From NCBI RefSeq assembly GCF_918797505.1, contig NC_092800.1, forward strand, positions 45,935,864 through 45,999,863: a stretch of DNA of 64,000 nt, given 5' to 3'. The DNA is from Bemisia tabaci (Eukaryota > Arthropoda > Insecta > Hemiptera > Aleyrodidae). Position 1 is the stretch's first letter. Each line of letters begins with the position of its first letter. A model generated the notes under the pieces. It did not search any database. It was not told the DNA's origin and saw only the letters and a list, made by a program, of their open reading frames with translations. The position numbers and the translations under genes are program-made. Of the stretch, positions 10,311 through 22,177 are shown piece after piece.

Positions 10311-10599
10311 CCGCGAATTCTGCGAAATTCTGCGAAAACGGTGCTTCGTAGAAAGTTGGCTCAACGATGACTTTTGATAGCACCCAAAGACGATTTTTAT
10401 GCAATAAAAAAAATCAGAATTCGATTGTGGTACACATCCCCACAAAGAGTGCCTGTGCGGGGTCCTTGCGGGTGAAATTTCGCGCGAATGAATTTCATGA
10501 AATTGTCCATCTTTGGTCACCTACCTTTAAAAAGTCTAGCGTTCAAGTCGACCTCCCGTATTTTTCTTCTTCTTAAATCACTCCCTGATGAGTCTCTCT

Positions 10600-10735
10600 C
10601 CGAAAGCAGTCACAATTCCACCAATTACCCAAAAACCGGTCACATATTAGTCACGTGGGCATTGAGTAGGCTCAAAACTCTCTGCTGAGTCTCGTAGACG
10701 ACCTTGTAGTAATCTGGACGCGGTGCGTGGAGGAC
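10600..10735 (+). repeat. Diverged dispersed repeat, copy 2
   Basis: It matches 9000-9135 over the TCACGTGG and CGACCTTGTAGTAAT blocks. Confidence 0.45.
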
Positions 10736-10985
10736 GATTTCGCGGGAACGGTGGCCGATTCGCATTTAGATCGGAGGCCGCGGGGCCCGGTGGAGGGTCG
10801 GGCTGGAGGGGATTAAAGATAGCCCGCGGGGAGGGCTCGTTGCAGGGACACTCGACACATGAGCACACGACACTACGCACGGACCTCGACGAATGAGTAC
10901 ACGAGCGGGACTGCTCGACTGCGCGACACCGACTCAGGCCGCTCGCTCCCCGCTTATCAACGCTGTTGCACAATGCACCGCGAAA
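10736..10985. other. GC-rich island
   Basis: The segment is CpG-rich (GGCCGCGGGGCCCGGTGG and neighbours) in an AT-rich setting. It could be a promoter or an old repeat. The reading frames through it show no family signature. Confidence 0.25.
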
Positions 10986-11084
10986 CGGGGGAAGAATTCG
11001 AGCATTGTCTCGTATTCCGCCTTTATCAGTAGTTTTGAGGAATCGGACGCTTTGAAAATGTCCAAAATCATAGTGTAAATATTG

Positions 11085-11290
11085 CAGGGTTGCCGGAGGT
11101 CTGGTAAAACGGGGAAATCAGGGACGATCAGGGAATTTTCGACGACTGGGAAAATTCAGGGAATTCGTGGGGGAAGTCAGGGAATTCGTCGGGAAAGTCA
11201 GGGAATCCGTGGGAAAAGTCAAGACATTCGTGGGAAAAGTGAAGGAACTCGTGGGAAAAGTCCGCGAATTTCTGACATATCTGCTAATCA
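11085..11290 (+). repeat. Minisatellite of GTCAGGGAATTCGTGGGAAAA units
   Basis: About seven imperfect head-to-tail copies of a 20-22 bp unit lie within a larger repeat that resembles 430-860. The apparent ORF here is only the translated repeat. Confidence 0.75.
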
Positions 11291-11559
11291 CTGAAGCATA
11301 TTACTGATCTTCCAACTGTTTACCTTTTCTCGTCTTTTTTACGGCTTGGCCTTGGCATCTTTTAACCAGATATTGAAGCATTTTTCCATAATTTGATCTC
11401 CAAGCGAGGAAACTTCGTCCAAAGTTTAGTGATTTAGCGTTTAGCAAAGTCAGCGTGTCTAAAAAAAAGTAGGAATTTTGTTTAAAAGTCAGGGAAAAAG
11501 AACACTTTGGAGTCAGGGAAAGCAAAAATAATCTAGGATGAATCAGATAATTTGAAGAT

Positions 11560-11857
11560 GAAGAAATTATGGCATTCCTGATATCTATGTCCAAAGTGCG
11601 AAACTACATATCTCCGTTTTCGGCGTTGCAGACTTCCTGTCATACGTGTCTTTAACATTGAAGAACTAGCCAACTTATTGCCATGAAAATTTTCTTGATT
11701 TTTCTACTCTATGATATGAAAAGTCCATACAGATTTCAAGCTATAAAGTTAAATTGTTTCTTCTCCGAAAAATAAAGTAGGAGCAGAGCTTTTAAAACTC
11801 CGCAGCGGAGATGCGTGGTTTCGCACTTTAGCCATCGATATGATATAGACGTTTACT
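11560..11857. repeat. Family H fragment and plain sequence
   Basis: CGTTGCAGACTTCCTGTCAT near 11625-11645 is the family H signature, also near 31815 and 61575. Nothing else is visible. Confidence 0.35.
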
Positions 11858-12112
11858 CTGCCGTGCTAAGGAAGAACGCCGTATGAACATTCTAGAGTTG
11901 CCAAATTTCCCCAGATAAAACATGTATTTTTGAGGAAACTGGTGCATATTTTTCATTGATATTCTTAGACATTTTAGATAAAATTGAGATCAAAATTGTC
12001 TTAAAAATTGGAAGAAATATATTTATAAACGTTCCCAAAATTTGTGATTTACCGTAGGAATTTTCGCAACGCCTGAAGGTTCATACGGCGTTCTTCCTCA
12101 TTACAGCGGTAC
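11858..12112. mobile_element. Family A element (CTGCCGTGCTAAGG ends), copy 1
   Basis: The left end CTGCCGTGCTAAGGAAGAAC followed by GCCGTATGAAC pairs with GTTCATACGGCGTTCTTCCT on the right. The interior is AT-rich and imperfectly palindromic. It is the most frequent family in the window (12 copies). MITE by structure. Confidence 0.75.
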
Positions 12113-12500
12113 TGTTTATATTAAAATTGGTCAGTTCATTTAGACCTCCAGCTTGCTGAAACATGCGGTGTCTAGTCGAAATGAGCCTCTGATATCCTTC
12201 CTTAACATTAGTTTTTGAGGAATTGGACGATTTAAAAATTTCCAAAATCATCGTGTAAATATGACCCAGGCGTTTATTGTTTACACTTAAATCAGTCGGT
12301 CCAGACTTCCAGCCGGCTAAGAAAATCGAAAGCAACGTATGTCAAAGTGAGCTTACCACTCGGTCTAATTTGATGTACAGAAAGGAACTCATGAGATTAG
12401 ATTGTTTGTAATAAGAAGGAATTTCGTGAACATATTTTGATAGCATGGCATTGAGATCAGAAAGTTGAGTGCAAATTTCTGATCGTATATCCACGTGGAA
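12113..12500. other. No gene recognised
   Basis: Short ORFs only, none with family features. Confidence 0.35.
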
Positions 12501-12900
12501 ATTACAATAACGCCATATTAATTCACCTTCGATTTCAGTATATGGCAACACGAGCTCCCATATGCTCGAAAAGTGGCATTATCGTGAAATGCCTCGCTTT
12601 TATTATATATAACGCACTAAGAAAATAGCTTTCTGCCAAACCGAAAGAGGTTACTGTAACGCCGTATCAGTTTGCTTTCAATGTTTAGTACTGGCAACTC
12701 GAGTTCCTATGCGCTCGAATAGTGGTATCGTCATGAAATGGCACACTCATATTGAGCATTTACACACCGGAGAATTGTACACAAGGACAGTCATTTATTT
12801 AGCAGTCATGTCCATTTGCCTTCAATTTGTATTATAGGCAACAAAAGCTCCCTCGTGATCGAATATAGTGGTATCATTCATAGTCAGTCGGCCTCTCTCG
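12500..12900 (+). repeat. Three-copy tandem repeat, about 145-150 bp unit
   Basis: The block GGCAACnCGAGyTCCyAT then GCTCGAAnAGTGG recurs near 12543, 12693 and 12835, each preceded by a CCTTCGAT- or CTTTCAAT-type stretch. The units are diverged. Confidence 0.6.
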
Positions 12901-13114
12901 GCGAATATGTTGCACAGATAGTTATGTATTCATATAGATTTAAAATGCAAATTATTTCATTTTTTTTTTTTTCCAAATTCCATTCGATCTGTCTTGAAAA
13001 TAATTCTTAATGTCCTGCTCTAGAGTTGAGCTCCGGTCGAACTTCTCGTTGTATGAATCGTTTTCTACGTCAGATTTTGAAGAGAAAATAACTGACTTGT
13101 TTTCTAATTTAGAC
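12901..13114. other. No feature recognised
   Basis: Plain sequence up to the target duplication of the following family D element (ATTTAGAC, 13107-13114). Confidence 0.3.
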
Positions 13115-13278
13115 CAGTGGCGTGGCGTGAATTGCGATGTATCGACTGTTCTGCCATTTAAACCTATGGGAAGGATCGATAAACAGGGTGTTCGCAGCGA
13201 ACACCTTAATAATCGATTCTTTACCATAGGTTTAAATGACAGAACAGTCGATACATCGCAATTCACGCCACGCCACTG
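13115..13278 (+). mobile_element. Family D hAT-like MITE, copy 1
   Basis: A near-perfect hairpin has ends CAGTGGCGTGGCGTGAATTG and the complement ending CGCCACGCCACTG. The flanks are ATTTAGAC and ATTCAGAC, an 8-bp target duplication with one mismatch. The 8-bp duplication and CAGTG ends (YARNG type) indicate the hAT superfamily. The loop is GTGTTCGCAGCGAACAC. Outer arms match each other over about 55 bp. Confidence 0.85.
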
Positions 13279-13780
13279 ATTCAGACCTTGTCCTGTGACC
13301 CATTTTCTTCACTTGAAAAATAAGAGGTGAATTTAAATATAACGATAGCTCCAAACAATACTGACAGCGTTTTAATTTATTCAACACGTGAGAATAGTTA
13401 TCTGTAATTTGAGACGTGAATTTTGTACGGAAATGTTTTGAAAATATTTCACTTTTTTTTAAATACTGAGTCTAATGACCTTCAGTGGCCAGTTATCCCT
13501 GGATCTTGATCGATAAAGTGCATTGCTAAATCGTATCAGGTCATGCGATATCGATGAAACAATCCAGGCGTTGGGTTCGTCAAAGTTTGATCGTTGACAA
13601 ATTCATCGTGGAGTAACAATAAGCCCACCGGTAGGGTTAATTTTTGCCATCAATCCTTCTATTTCCTAATACCATCTAGGGTATTGACTTTCAAAATTAT
13701 AAGGTTCGTTTTCATATGAATTTTAGATATCTGAGAGTGACAAGATAGAGATGAGACACAATAGCCCGAATGCACACAAC
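13279..13780. other. No feature recognised
   Basis: Plain AT-rich sequence. It ends with a 14-bp word, GATATCTGAGAGTG at 13726-13739, which is repeated after the following foldback. Confidence 0.3.
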
Positions 13781-14178
13781 AATAAAAACACATTAAAATA
13801 CAAAAATAAATGGGTTTACATTAAGGGTTACAATTAAGGAGAAATAAAACAAAACCAGGATGTTTCGGGCCAATTACATGCCCATTTTCAACTGGAACAA
13901 GAGCTAAAAAATGTAAAAATTAAAACAAGAAAATGAGGATTGAACTGACCGAGGTAAGAATCAGTGCAAACTCCTGGTTGCACCAGAGTTTACTCCGGAG
14001 TTTTCACTGATTCTTACCTCGGTCAGTTCCATCCTCATTTTCTTGTTTTAATTTTTACATTTTTAGCTCTTGTTCCAGTTGAAAATTGGCATGTAATTGG
14101 CCTGAAACGTCCTGGTTTGTTTTATTTCTCCTAAGCCTTGTAAACCCATTTGTTTTTTTATTTTAATGTGTTTTTATT
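13781..14178. mobile_element. Foldback element of about 400 bp
   Basis: Arms of about 190 bp pair AATAAAAACACATTAAAATA, CAACTGGAACAAGAGCTAAA, AACAAGAAAATGAGGAT and GACCGAGGTAAGAATCAGTG with their complements. The 14-bp direct repeat GATATCTGAGAGTG lies at 13726-13739 and 14179-14192. No ORF. Confidence 0.75.
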
Positions 14179-14192
14179 GATATCTGAGAGTG

Positions 14193-15340
14193 TACATCCT
14201 TGATTAGGTATTTTAAAAGTCCTTGATGGATCCTTAATTTTGGCTTTGAAAAGCTGTCAGATGCAGCTTGCTCTGGCTCTGACCTCTTTGAGTTGATAGC
14301 TTATTTTATAAAGGATCAAGAGAAAAATGAGAGATTCATGCACAATTAGGGAGCAGTGCATTACGTAAGCAACGCGAGATGCTCCTAATTAAATTGACTA
14401 AACTGTTGCACTTCACATTATTTAGTCTCCCGGTCGAGCCGGTAGGTTTCCTGGCTTCGTGCTTCGTATTCGCTTTCGTGCGATAATTTGTCAACGCCGC
14501 CGCTTTTTTGATAGAAAACATTCTTGCCAGGAGAACTGCGGACCTGTGAACTTTCTTCTTCTTACAGAGTGCGTGCTCTGAGAGAGAAAGAAGAATGAAA
14601 GGTAAATTTATTATGTCCACGACTCATATTCATGCCCGTGTTTTCAAAATAGAATACACCGTGTTTTACAGTATTTTTACCGTCCCAGTCACAAAATCAC
14701 GCAATGTAAGTGCGCTTACTAGATGTACGTGGCGAAGAGAATGTTAGCGGCAATTTTGAAATGTTGCAATGGATATCATGCTCTTTTGTAATTTGCAATA
14801 TCCTAAAGGGAACTATGTACCTACTTATAAATTGAATCGAAAGGAAATATGTAACATTTAAATCCTGTGTCCACATTGTTTCTTTAAATGAAAAACTGAA
14901 CACAGTTGCTCACAGCGTAATTGCGCACACGTTTTTGTTTTTTTTATCCCGTATCTTTCGCCTTGTTCTACGGTTATTGCATTATAAATTACTACGTAGT
15001 GTGAGGAAACTTGCCGTTTGAACATTCGAAAATATTTCTTGATGGAAGTAATGATATTTTGCTCAAAATTTTCACATGTTCTTGATGAAACTCTCGGAAA
15101 AATTTGAATGATGTGATTTAAAAGCATCCTAAAAAATTGGGAATTTTATCAAAGGGAGGATTTCAGGGAAATTTTGCAAGTTGAAAACACCGTTTTTCCT
15201 CCATTTATATCCATTAAAAATATCGATTTAGGCGAGACAAGCTGCCTTACCAAGAATCGATTGTTTCACATACCTATAAATGCGGGGAAAACAGTGGTGC
15301 CAACTTTCAAGAGTCACCGCTGCGTAATATCACGCGAATA
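14193..15340. other. No gene or repeat recognised
   Basis: About 1.15 kb of AT-rich sequence with short ORFs on both strands. None shows domain motifs or paired splice signals that I trust. Confidence 0.4.
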
Positions 15341-15594
15341 CTATCGTGCTAAGGAAGAAAGCCGTATGAGCATTCGAGAGTTGCCAAATTTCCTTCGATA
15401 AAATGTTTATTTGTTGAAGAAAATTATGAATATTTTTCCTTGAAATTTTTAGAAATTTTAGATCAAATTACAAACATAATTATCTGAGAAATTGGCAGAA
15501 ATGTATTAAAAAATGTACCTGAAAATTAGTGATTTGCAAGAGGAAATTTGGCAACGCCTGAAGGCTCATGCGGCGTTCTTCCTTAATATGGCGG
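15341..15594. mobile_element. Family A element, copy 2
   Basis: The ends are CTATCGTGCTAAGGAAGAAA and GCGTTCTTCCTTAATATGGCGG. AATA precedes and follows the element (15337-15340, 15595-15598). Confidence 0.75.
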
Positions 15595-16377
15595 AATAAT
15601 AAGCTGAGGTACGTCAACGAGCGTCGTACGGCTTCCTCAAGACGTCCACATCCAATATATCAAATATATTTTCTTCGATATTTTTCGATATATTTTCTAT
15701 ATCGATATTTTCTTCTCTTCGGTATGAGCGTCGGCATAACTCGTCATTAAAGCTTGAGGTTGAAGCGCTGTACAAAACTAAGCTGTGCCATGCGTTCATT
15801 TTGGGCGCTTCTGGGTACCAGATGCGCCCTTTCCAGCCGTTCGACTCCCCCGATGTAACATGTACTATACTACATACCATTTTGCCTTATGGGTAATGAC
15901 GCCATTCTGGTACACCCGGAAAATTTGATTTTTTTCTGCATCTGGTATTCGTAAAAGTTTTCGTGAAATGTTTTGCTTTTAAGCATAACAATCTCGCACG
16001 GACGTATTATCTGGTTAAACTATTTTGGGACTTCGTTATGCTTAAATGCCTCATATTCGAGGTTGTAGTTTCAGATTGATTCGAAAAATCACGAACAGTC
16101 ACGTGATCTCTTCATTTTAGTGACGTATTACTGTGCTATTTTGTGATTGGTTCATTTTCTCGGCGCAGCATCGTCAAGCGTCAGCTGTTTGCGGCTCTGG
16201 GTTGAAGGTTTAAGGTTATTTTGTATGTTATCCAGGGCCCAGTTTTCCCTGGTATAGGAGTCGCTTAGAAGGGTCTCTAAGCGTGAAGATGGTGATGTTA
16301 GAATAAACTAAATACCTTACCTTTCTATTAACCTCCTTTCCCACTCATGTTCATTAAATTCTAATTTGTTATCCTGT
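15595..16377. other. No gene recognised
   Basis: A short local repeat of TATATTTTCTTCGATATTTT occurs near 15658-15710. No coding evidence. Confidence 0.35.
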
Positions 16378-16905
16378 CTATAGACATAGAATAATAAAGC
16401 TGACGCCTATAGAAGGAACACTCGCGTAAGCGGCCGTTGTGACTCTCGCCTGTTGTGTCCAGGTTTGGTTAGGTCCCGTTGCCCTATACTTTTCTGAACC
16501 CGCCAGCTCTTTGCAAGGTTGTCAAATGTAATAGTAGGGGCCCAGCTAATTGCAGGGTTGCCAAATGTAATCAGTGGTGCCAAAGAAGAGTCTAATGTTA
16601 TGTAAGTGTAAAAGTCACTGCCACAGAGTAAAAGAGTTTGAGTATCAAGATTAATGTAACGAAAACGATTTCCACAGCCTCGTCGTGCTCATGCTGGCCA
16701 GATGACTGATAAAATCACATGTGATCAGCTACAGTTAGAGTGTTACAGTTGGCTATTGCCGCCATTTTCATTTCTGAATGTAAACAATACCCGCCAGCTC
16801 CAGCTCAAGAGCTCCAGGTCCCTGTTCTTCTTCTTCGTCACGAAATCTGCGAGAGTGTCCTTTCTATAGGCGTAGCCTTATTATTCTATGCTATAGATGG
16901 CTGTA
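16378..16905. mobile_element. Foldback with about 48-bp terminal inverted repeats
   Basis: CTATAGACATAGAATAATAA then GACGCCTATAGAAGGAACAC on the left is complementary to GAGTGTCCTTTCTATAGGCG and TTATTATTCTATGCTATAG on the right. The interior is unrelated single-copy-like sequence. Outside it, AGGTTTAAGGTTAT occurs at about 16206 and 16955, so the element may be larger. Confidence 0.65.
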
Positions 16906-17608
16906 GGTTCCTCTCTTGGAATATAAGCCAATAAACCATCAGAAGAAGAAGAAAGGTTTAAGGTTATGTCAGAGAGAATAGAAAGTTAGAGGCCCGACTC
17001 GATGCTAAGGTAATTGAAACAGATGCGCTCGCAGCGCGCTCGCTGGCAACGTACGCAACTACTATTTTCTATTGTTTTCCAGAGACTAGCGGCGGGTATG
17101 TTAATGCCGGACCACCTTCACGTAGGCAATTTGTTATACATCGTCCGTCCGCAATACTCTCGCTTGGCCGTATGAAAACGTTCCTCGCATGCGCAGTGTT
17201 AAAGAAGCGCCCTCCAACGCTTTGGCGTTGGAACTGCTTGTTTCACCTCGGATCGGAAATTTTTGCGAGTTGATCCTAGACTGACGGTCGTTTTATCAAA
17301 AATTCGTATTCGGCATGGTCTCGCATGATCTCCTTCGACAGTACACTGTGGGTCTGGGCTTTTGATTATAATGCATGTTAACATATAACAAATTCATGTT
17401 TTATACGAAGGTAAATAAATAAATACAACCTAAATACGCCCTATCTTGTGTCGGAGGCCAGAATCTGCTCAGGTGTCGGAGGGTTAATCTACAAAATTGA
17501 AGAGGTTATTCCAGAGGTCATCATACAATTTTATTCGTAGCGTGGGCGGTTCGGGAAGTGGTGGAACACGTTAGTGGTGGAAACTTCAGGAATTCTATTT
17601 CTAAATTT
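16906..17608. other. No gene recognised
   Basis: No repeat partner was found within the window and no coding signature. Confidence 0.35.
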
Positions 17609-17850
17609 GAATCAGTGAGAACGCAAACACACCAACTCGGAAAAATGAAAATAATCAAGACGCACACAAAACTGCATAGTAGGTGAAGAAGTTAGTCCAA
17701 GAAAAAGTTTTTTGGTGCCGAAGGACAAGCACTTAAGGACACTTTGAAAGTCCAAGCTGGAATAGATGCCTTTATGGAAATTGACTGTCTTTAATGAAAA
17801 TTGAGCATTTCGAGCTACAGAGTTGGTGTGTTTTTGTTCTCACTGATTCA
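17609..17850. mobile_element. Family F element, copy 1
   Basis: The ends GAATCAGTGAGAACGCAAAC then ACACCAACTCG and CGAGTTGGTGTG-type right end ending CTCACTGATTC are complementary. Possible 4-bp flanks ATTT/ATTT. The second copy is 61082-61339. Confidence 0.75.
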
Positions 17851-18831
17851 TTTCTGTCATGCAGTACGTCCGCGCTAATAAAGAAGGTCGTTTATAAATT
17901 TGAATTTTGCCATGAGATTTCTGTATCTTCATTCCCCCAAGACAAGTATTTCTTTCCAGACAATTTTATCCGATCAACTTATACGTACGATAAATACATT
18001 TCTTTGAAAATTTCAAGTACATTTCGTTCAAGAGCAAGGAGAATCCCTAGAAGAGAAAAATATTCTTAAGTTTTCTAGAAAATTCTCGCTCTATCAGCTG
18101 AAATTCGGAAAATTACAAATAATGATAAGACCTTTTATTAAGCACGGCAGAGTTGAGTCTCCATCGTGCGCCCTGATCCGGATTAGATGCGAAGTACGGT
18201 TTTTTATGAAAGAGAGACCGACGTGAAAACGCGTTTTTTCAGGACTTACGTTTGGCCAGTAAGTCTAGAGATCAGTACGACATTAACCCCTTCTGCCACA
18301 CGGATAAAAAATCAAAGAAAATGAGTAAGAAAGGATCAATAAAATTCAAATTTTTAGCCTTGGTTACCCATTTTTTGCGCTTTTTGTCCTCGTCACATTT
18401 CGGGCTGTATCATCGTTGTTATTGCGTTCCCTCTATTTGTATATTGCTGCTGATTGTCTGTAAGCGAGCAATTTCGCTCTATAACGAAAGGAATCTTCCT
18501 TCAACCAAAATTGGACGCATTTGACTCAAAAGAAACTATATCCGTTGGGACTTAAGCCTTGCCAAGCATGCATTGTTATGGATCTTAGGGATTATGTCAG
18601 AATGGATATGGTTCCTTTTAATATAAAGACGTTCAATTCAATGTGCTTCCTAATTTCTTATTTTTTTTTTGAAACACTGAGGACAAGTGAATTTTCTGCG
18701 TGTGAAACTAGAAAAAGCTGTTTTCCATATTATTATTTCGCTTCAATGAAAGTAACGTGTTACATAATATCTCAGAAAGCTATTTCGCGACTTACAATTA
18801 CTTCCTGCCATTTGCTGGTTTATCCTCAGAA
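17851..18831. other. No gene recognised
   Basis: An open frame of 139 codons at 18521-18940 runs into a repeat and shows no family features, so I do not call it a gene. Confidence 0.35.
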
Positions 18832-19140
18832 GAACTCTTTCCACACCACCTTAGAGAACCCCTTTTTCAAAATTAAGATATTTTCAACCGTTACCAAAAC
18901 ACATATGACTTCAATTAATGTTTGTTTTGGTGACGGCTAACTCATCAATTTGAACTGGGAAAAACCGACGAGAAAACTTGATTCTTATCAATGGAACTCT
19001 TTCCACACCACCTTAGAGAAACCCTCGTTAAGATAATCAGTTGGCCATCACCAAAACACAATTTACGTTAGTCAAAACTCATGACATCACTGTGTTTTGG
19101 CGATAGCCATCAGATTATTTTTACCGGGGAAAGACCGACT
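18832..19140 (+). repeat. Two-copy tandem repeat, 162-bp period
   Basis: GAACTCTTTCCACACCACCT starts at 18832 and again at 18994. Each copy ends with an internal inverted repeat of the type CACCAAAACACA / TGTGTTTTGGCGATAG, so each unit can fold. Confidence 0.7.
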
Positions 19141-19187
19141 TTTATAAACACTTAATTTCTCAGGAGGTAAGTTCAGTGGCGCGTTGC

Positions 19188-19215
19188 TAGTGTATTTTCT
19201 TCGGAAAATACACTA
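19188..19215. repeat. Perfect short hairpin with TTCG loop
   Basis: TAGTGTATTTTC, TTCG, then GAAAATACACTA: a perfect 12-bp stem. Probably chance or an element end. Confidence 0.5.
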
Positions 19216-19879
19216 TTTCTTTTTTTATAGTGGTTGCTTCCCCCGTAGGCCTACCAATCCACTTCATGACTAATTACAGAAAAAACAGAGAGGGATGAAG
19301 GAGTTTTACGTATCCTTCCGCCTATACTAATGGACCATCTTTTTTTTTTTTTTTTTTCGCCGAAATGGCCGAGGGTTTCTTTTACCGCCCTCTAACTTGC
19401 ACCATATCGGGTCCTGGTTATGGATTCAGCCGTCGTAGGAAAGCGATGGCCGCCGGCCGACTGAACGAAGTGCCGAAACACCACTGCATCCTTCGAACCA
19501 AAGCTACGGTAACGTACCGCCCCCTGTTCTAAATTTACGAGGCGTTAGAATATTTAAAATTCCTAGACCCACTCTCTATTAGGGGAGGGGAGACAAAGAA
19601 AAAGAGCGAGCCCTACTGGCACGCTTCAAAAGACAAAGAAAAAAAGAAAAAAGTAACATAATTGAAATTATGTTACTACGCGGGAGGGGTTGGGGGACTC
19701 TACTTTAAAACGCGAATCTACAAGTAATTACTGGTTTTCTTTCCTCTTTGTCTTTTAGAAAGCAAAAAAAAAAAAAAAAAAAAAAGTTAGTAGAAAAAGA
19801 GGAGGAACCAACACCGGGAAGTGCGTTAAATCGCTAAAAGACAAAGAGAAAAGAAACCTCAAAAAATAAAAAAGAACAA
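19216..19879. repeat. Low-complexity and hairpin sequence
   Basis: It holds poly-T (about 19340-19358), a perfect palindrome AGTAACATAATTGAAATTATGTTACT-type hairpin at 19652-19677, several AGACAAAGAAAA words in both orientations, and a poly-A run near 19767. No gene. Confidence 0.4.
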
Positions 19880-20345
19880 CAAATTAGAACTAGCATGCGA
19901 TAAGCAACACATAACACACACGAGCAACATGTAACGTTTAAAAGCAACACGTAACATATAAAAGCAACATATAGCACACAAGCAACATGTAACACGCAAG
20001 GAACATGTAACACGTAAGCAACACGCAACACACACAAGCAACACGCAACACACACAAGCAACACGCAACACACACAAGCAACCCGCAACACGCATACGCA
20101 ACACACATATGCAACACACATACGCAACACGCATCAGTAGAAACATATAACACATAGATAACAAATATAACACATAAAAAACATATAACACATAAATAAC
20201 ATATAACACATAAAAAACACATAACACATAAAAAACATATAACACATAAAAAACATATAACACATAAATAACATATAACACACAAATAACATATAACACA
20301 TAAATAACATATAACACATATAAAACATATAACACACATGCAACA
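19880..20345. repeat. Minisatellite, 18-20 bp units
   Basis: Two blocks are seen. Around 20010-20100 the unit is ACACGCAACACACACAAGCA (20 bp). Around 20140-20345 the unit is ACATATAACACATAAAWA (18 bp). Long minus-strand frames here (up to 209 codons, Y-, V-, C- and L-rich) are artefacts of the repeat. Confidence 0.9.
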
Positions 20346-20979
20346 CATAATACCTTCACCAACGAGTCCTGGCCAGGGACTGCCCGATCCACCCCCTGGT
20401 GCCTATATTTATAACGTACGGCGTGGTGCAAACAAAGCCCGGGAGCATTTTCAGCTGTGACGTCACGTTGGCTATCACCGTAAACCAATCAAATGCGTTG
20501 AAAAAAACATCGAAGTGAAAATAAAGTACCGAGGTTGGGAGCCTATCACGATTGAGTTTGCTCTTGGAGGTCTTAGAGCCTGAAAGGGCAGCCAACTTTT
20601 CTCCACGAAATATTCGAAACCGAATTGTAGTTGTTGCCAACCTTTACTTGACCCATTGAAGTGAAACGAGAGTACACCTAGGTTCGAAGACTTTCATAAG
20701 TAAAATCGTCATTTGGAGGCCGTGTAGGGCTTGAAAGGGCAGCCAACCTCCCCACATGAAAAATTCAGTCGTTGCCAACCTATAAATTCGAAGGGAAGAT
20801 CCATCATAGTACCAAACCTAGTCAAGGAAAAATCCCTAGTTTTCGGAAAAAGAAGAAAAAAAAACTAGTTAATCCATCCATGCTCCATGACGACTCAAAC
20901 GTCATCAGACGTTTGTCATTTGAACTGACCAACCCCAGCATCGTTTTTTTGGGTGACGTTATTCTAAATTCCAGGGTCC
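20346..20979. repeat. Two-copy direct repeat, otherwise plain
   Basis: GAAAGGGCAGCCAACyT and GTTGTTGCCAACCT / GTCGTTGCCAACCT recur about 150 bp apart (20580-20645 and 20730-20783). A GC-poor non-coding remainder follows. Confidence 0.45.
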
Positions 20980-21150
20980 CTGGTCACACCATCAATATTT
21001 TCCTCATTATCTCAAGGTCATGTAGTTATTATACAAAATATTGCGTGGGCCACCAAAAATTGACGGAAATGGTGTATAATGTGACGTCAATGTCGGTTAA
21101 TCCACCGCGTGACCTTGAGACATCGACCGAAATATTGTTAATGTGACCAC
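20980..21150. mobile_element. Short inverted-repeat element
   Basis: TGGTCACACCATCAATATTT and TCTCAAGGTCATG on the left pair with CGTGACCTTGAGAC and AATATTGTTAATGTGACCA on the right. About 170 bp. Confidence 0.55.
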
Positions 21151-21394
21151 AGCATATTTTGATCAGCATATTTGAAGGAATTTGGAACTAGAATACCTCC
21201 ACTGCAGCAATGCATTGTGGGGGAATACTTGTAAGACCCTCGTACACGGTCAAATTGCGAACAAACTGAAAAGTCCCCGATGACCCGAAATCACATCACT
21301 GGCCAGTGAAGTGTGAAAGATGACATCTGACTTTGTTCGTATTGTAATCGTGTGATGATAAAACCAAGAGTTCCTCATGAATTTCAAGACGGAA

Positions 21395-21524
21395 AATTGG
21401 ACGTATTTATGCCAAACTGAACTATGTTCATTATAACGTGAGCCCTGCTATGCATACATTCTCATGGGTCTCAAGGTTCATGCCTAAATGCACATAGCTC
21501 CGTTTGGCAGAAATACGTCCAATT
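21395..21524. mobile_element. Family E element (AATTGGACGTATTT ends), copy 1
   Basis: AATTGGACGTATTTATGCCA on the left is complementary to TGGCAGAAATACGTCCAATT on the right. About 130 bp; also at 25430 and 50726, with a relative at 58732. Confidence 0.75.
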
Positions 21525-21765
21525 GTTTCTCCTTGCCCGAAAAGGTCGGTGGCCGTGGAGGTTCACTTGGACTTGGAGCAACCATGATAACTCCCAGGAG
21601 ATCAAATTGCATACTCAACGAGATGAAAGAGCTTAGAATGGTTGCGATGAGTTGAAGTTGAAGTAAGGGCGCCTAACGGCTTGTCCCTTTGACCTTGGTC
21701 GGAAATCCTCTATTATCTCTGTACATTATTTGCGGCTCGTTTTCGTAGTCACTTCTTAAACAGTC

Positions 21766-21929
21766 CAGTGGCGTGGCGTGCTTCGATATATATTGATATT
21801 TCTCCATTTGAGGCTATGGTAAAGAATCGATTATTAAGGTGTTCATTGCGAATACCCTGATAATCGATCCTTTTCCACACGTTTAAATAGGAGATCAATC
21901 GATACATTGCAAAGGACGCCAAGCCACTG
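21766..21929 (-). mobile_element. Family D hAT-like MITE, copy 2 (opposite orientation)
   Basis: The ends CAGTGGCGTGGCGTGCTTCG and CGCCAAGCCACTG are flanked by AAACAGTC and AAACGGTC (8 bp, one mismatch). The arm order GAATCGAT then GGATCGAT... complement shows the reverse orientation relative to copies 1 and 4. Confidence 0.8.
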
Positions 21930-22177
21930 AAACGGTCCTCTTTCTGCAGAACCAGATTCTACTCGGCCTTAATCCGTGAACGATTTAAAAGCCCAGCAAG
22001 GGTGTGCCAATCCCCTGATACGTACCTACTCAGCTTCACTATATCATGGCAATCTTTCCTCCGTAGTTTTTATTTGCTTTACTGGTAAATTATTAATAAT
22101 CCCTCAAAAGGATCTATCATGTCAAAGTTTTTAAACCGTTGAAAACAGTCTTTGTATGATGTTTTGTTGAGGATCTG

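Noticed and set aside
18521..18940. A 139-codon plus frame
   Set aside because: No domain, no start context that I trust, and its end lies in a tandem repeat.
19880..20345. CRISPR-like array of short repeats
   Set aside because: The repeats are contiguous and variable with no unique spacers; the DNA is eukaryotic.
19859..20488. A 209-codon minus-strand frame and shorter overlapping frames
   Set aside because: They are translations of an 18-20 bp minisatellite (Y, V, C and L repeats in several frames at once).
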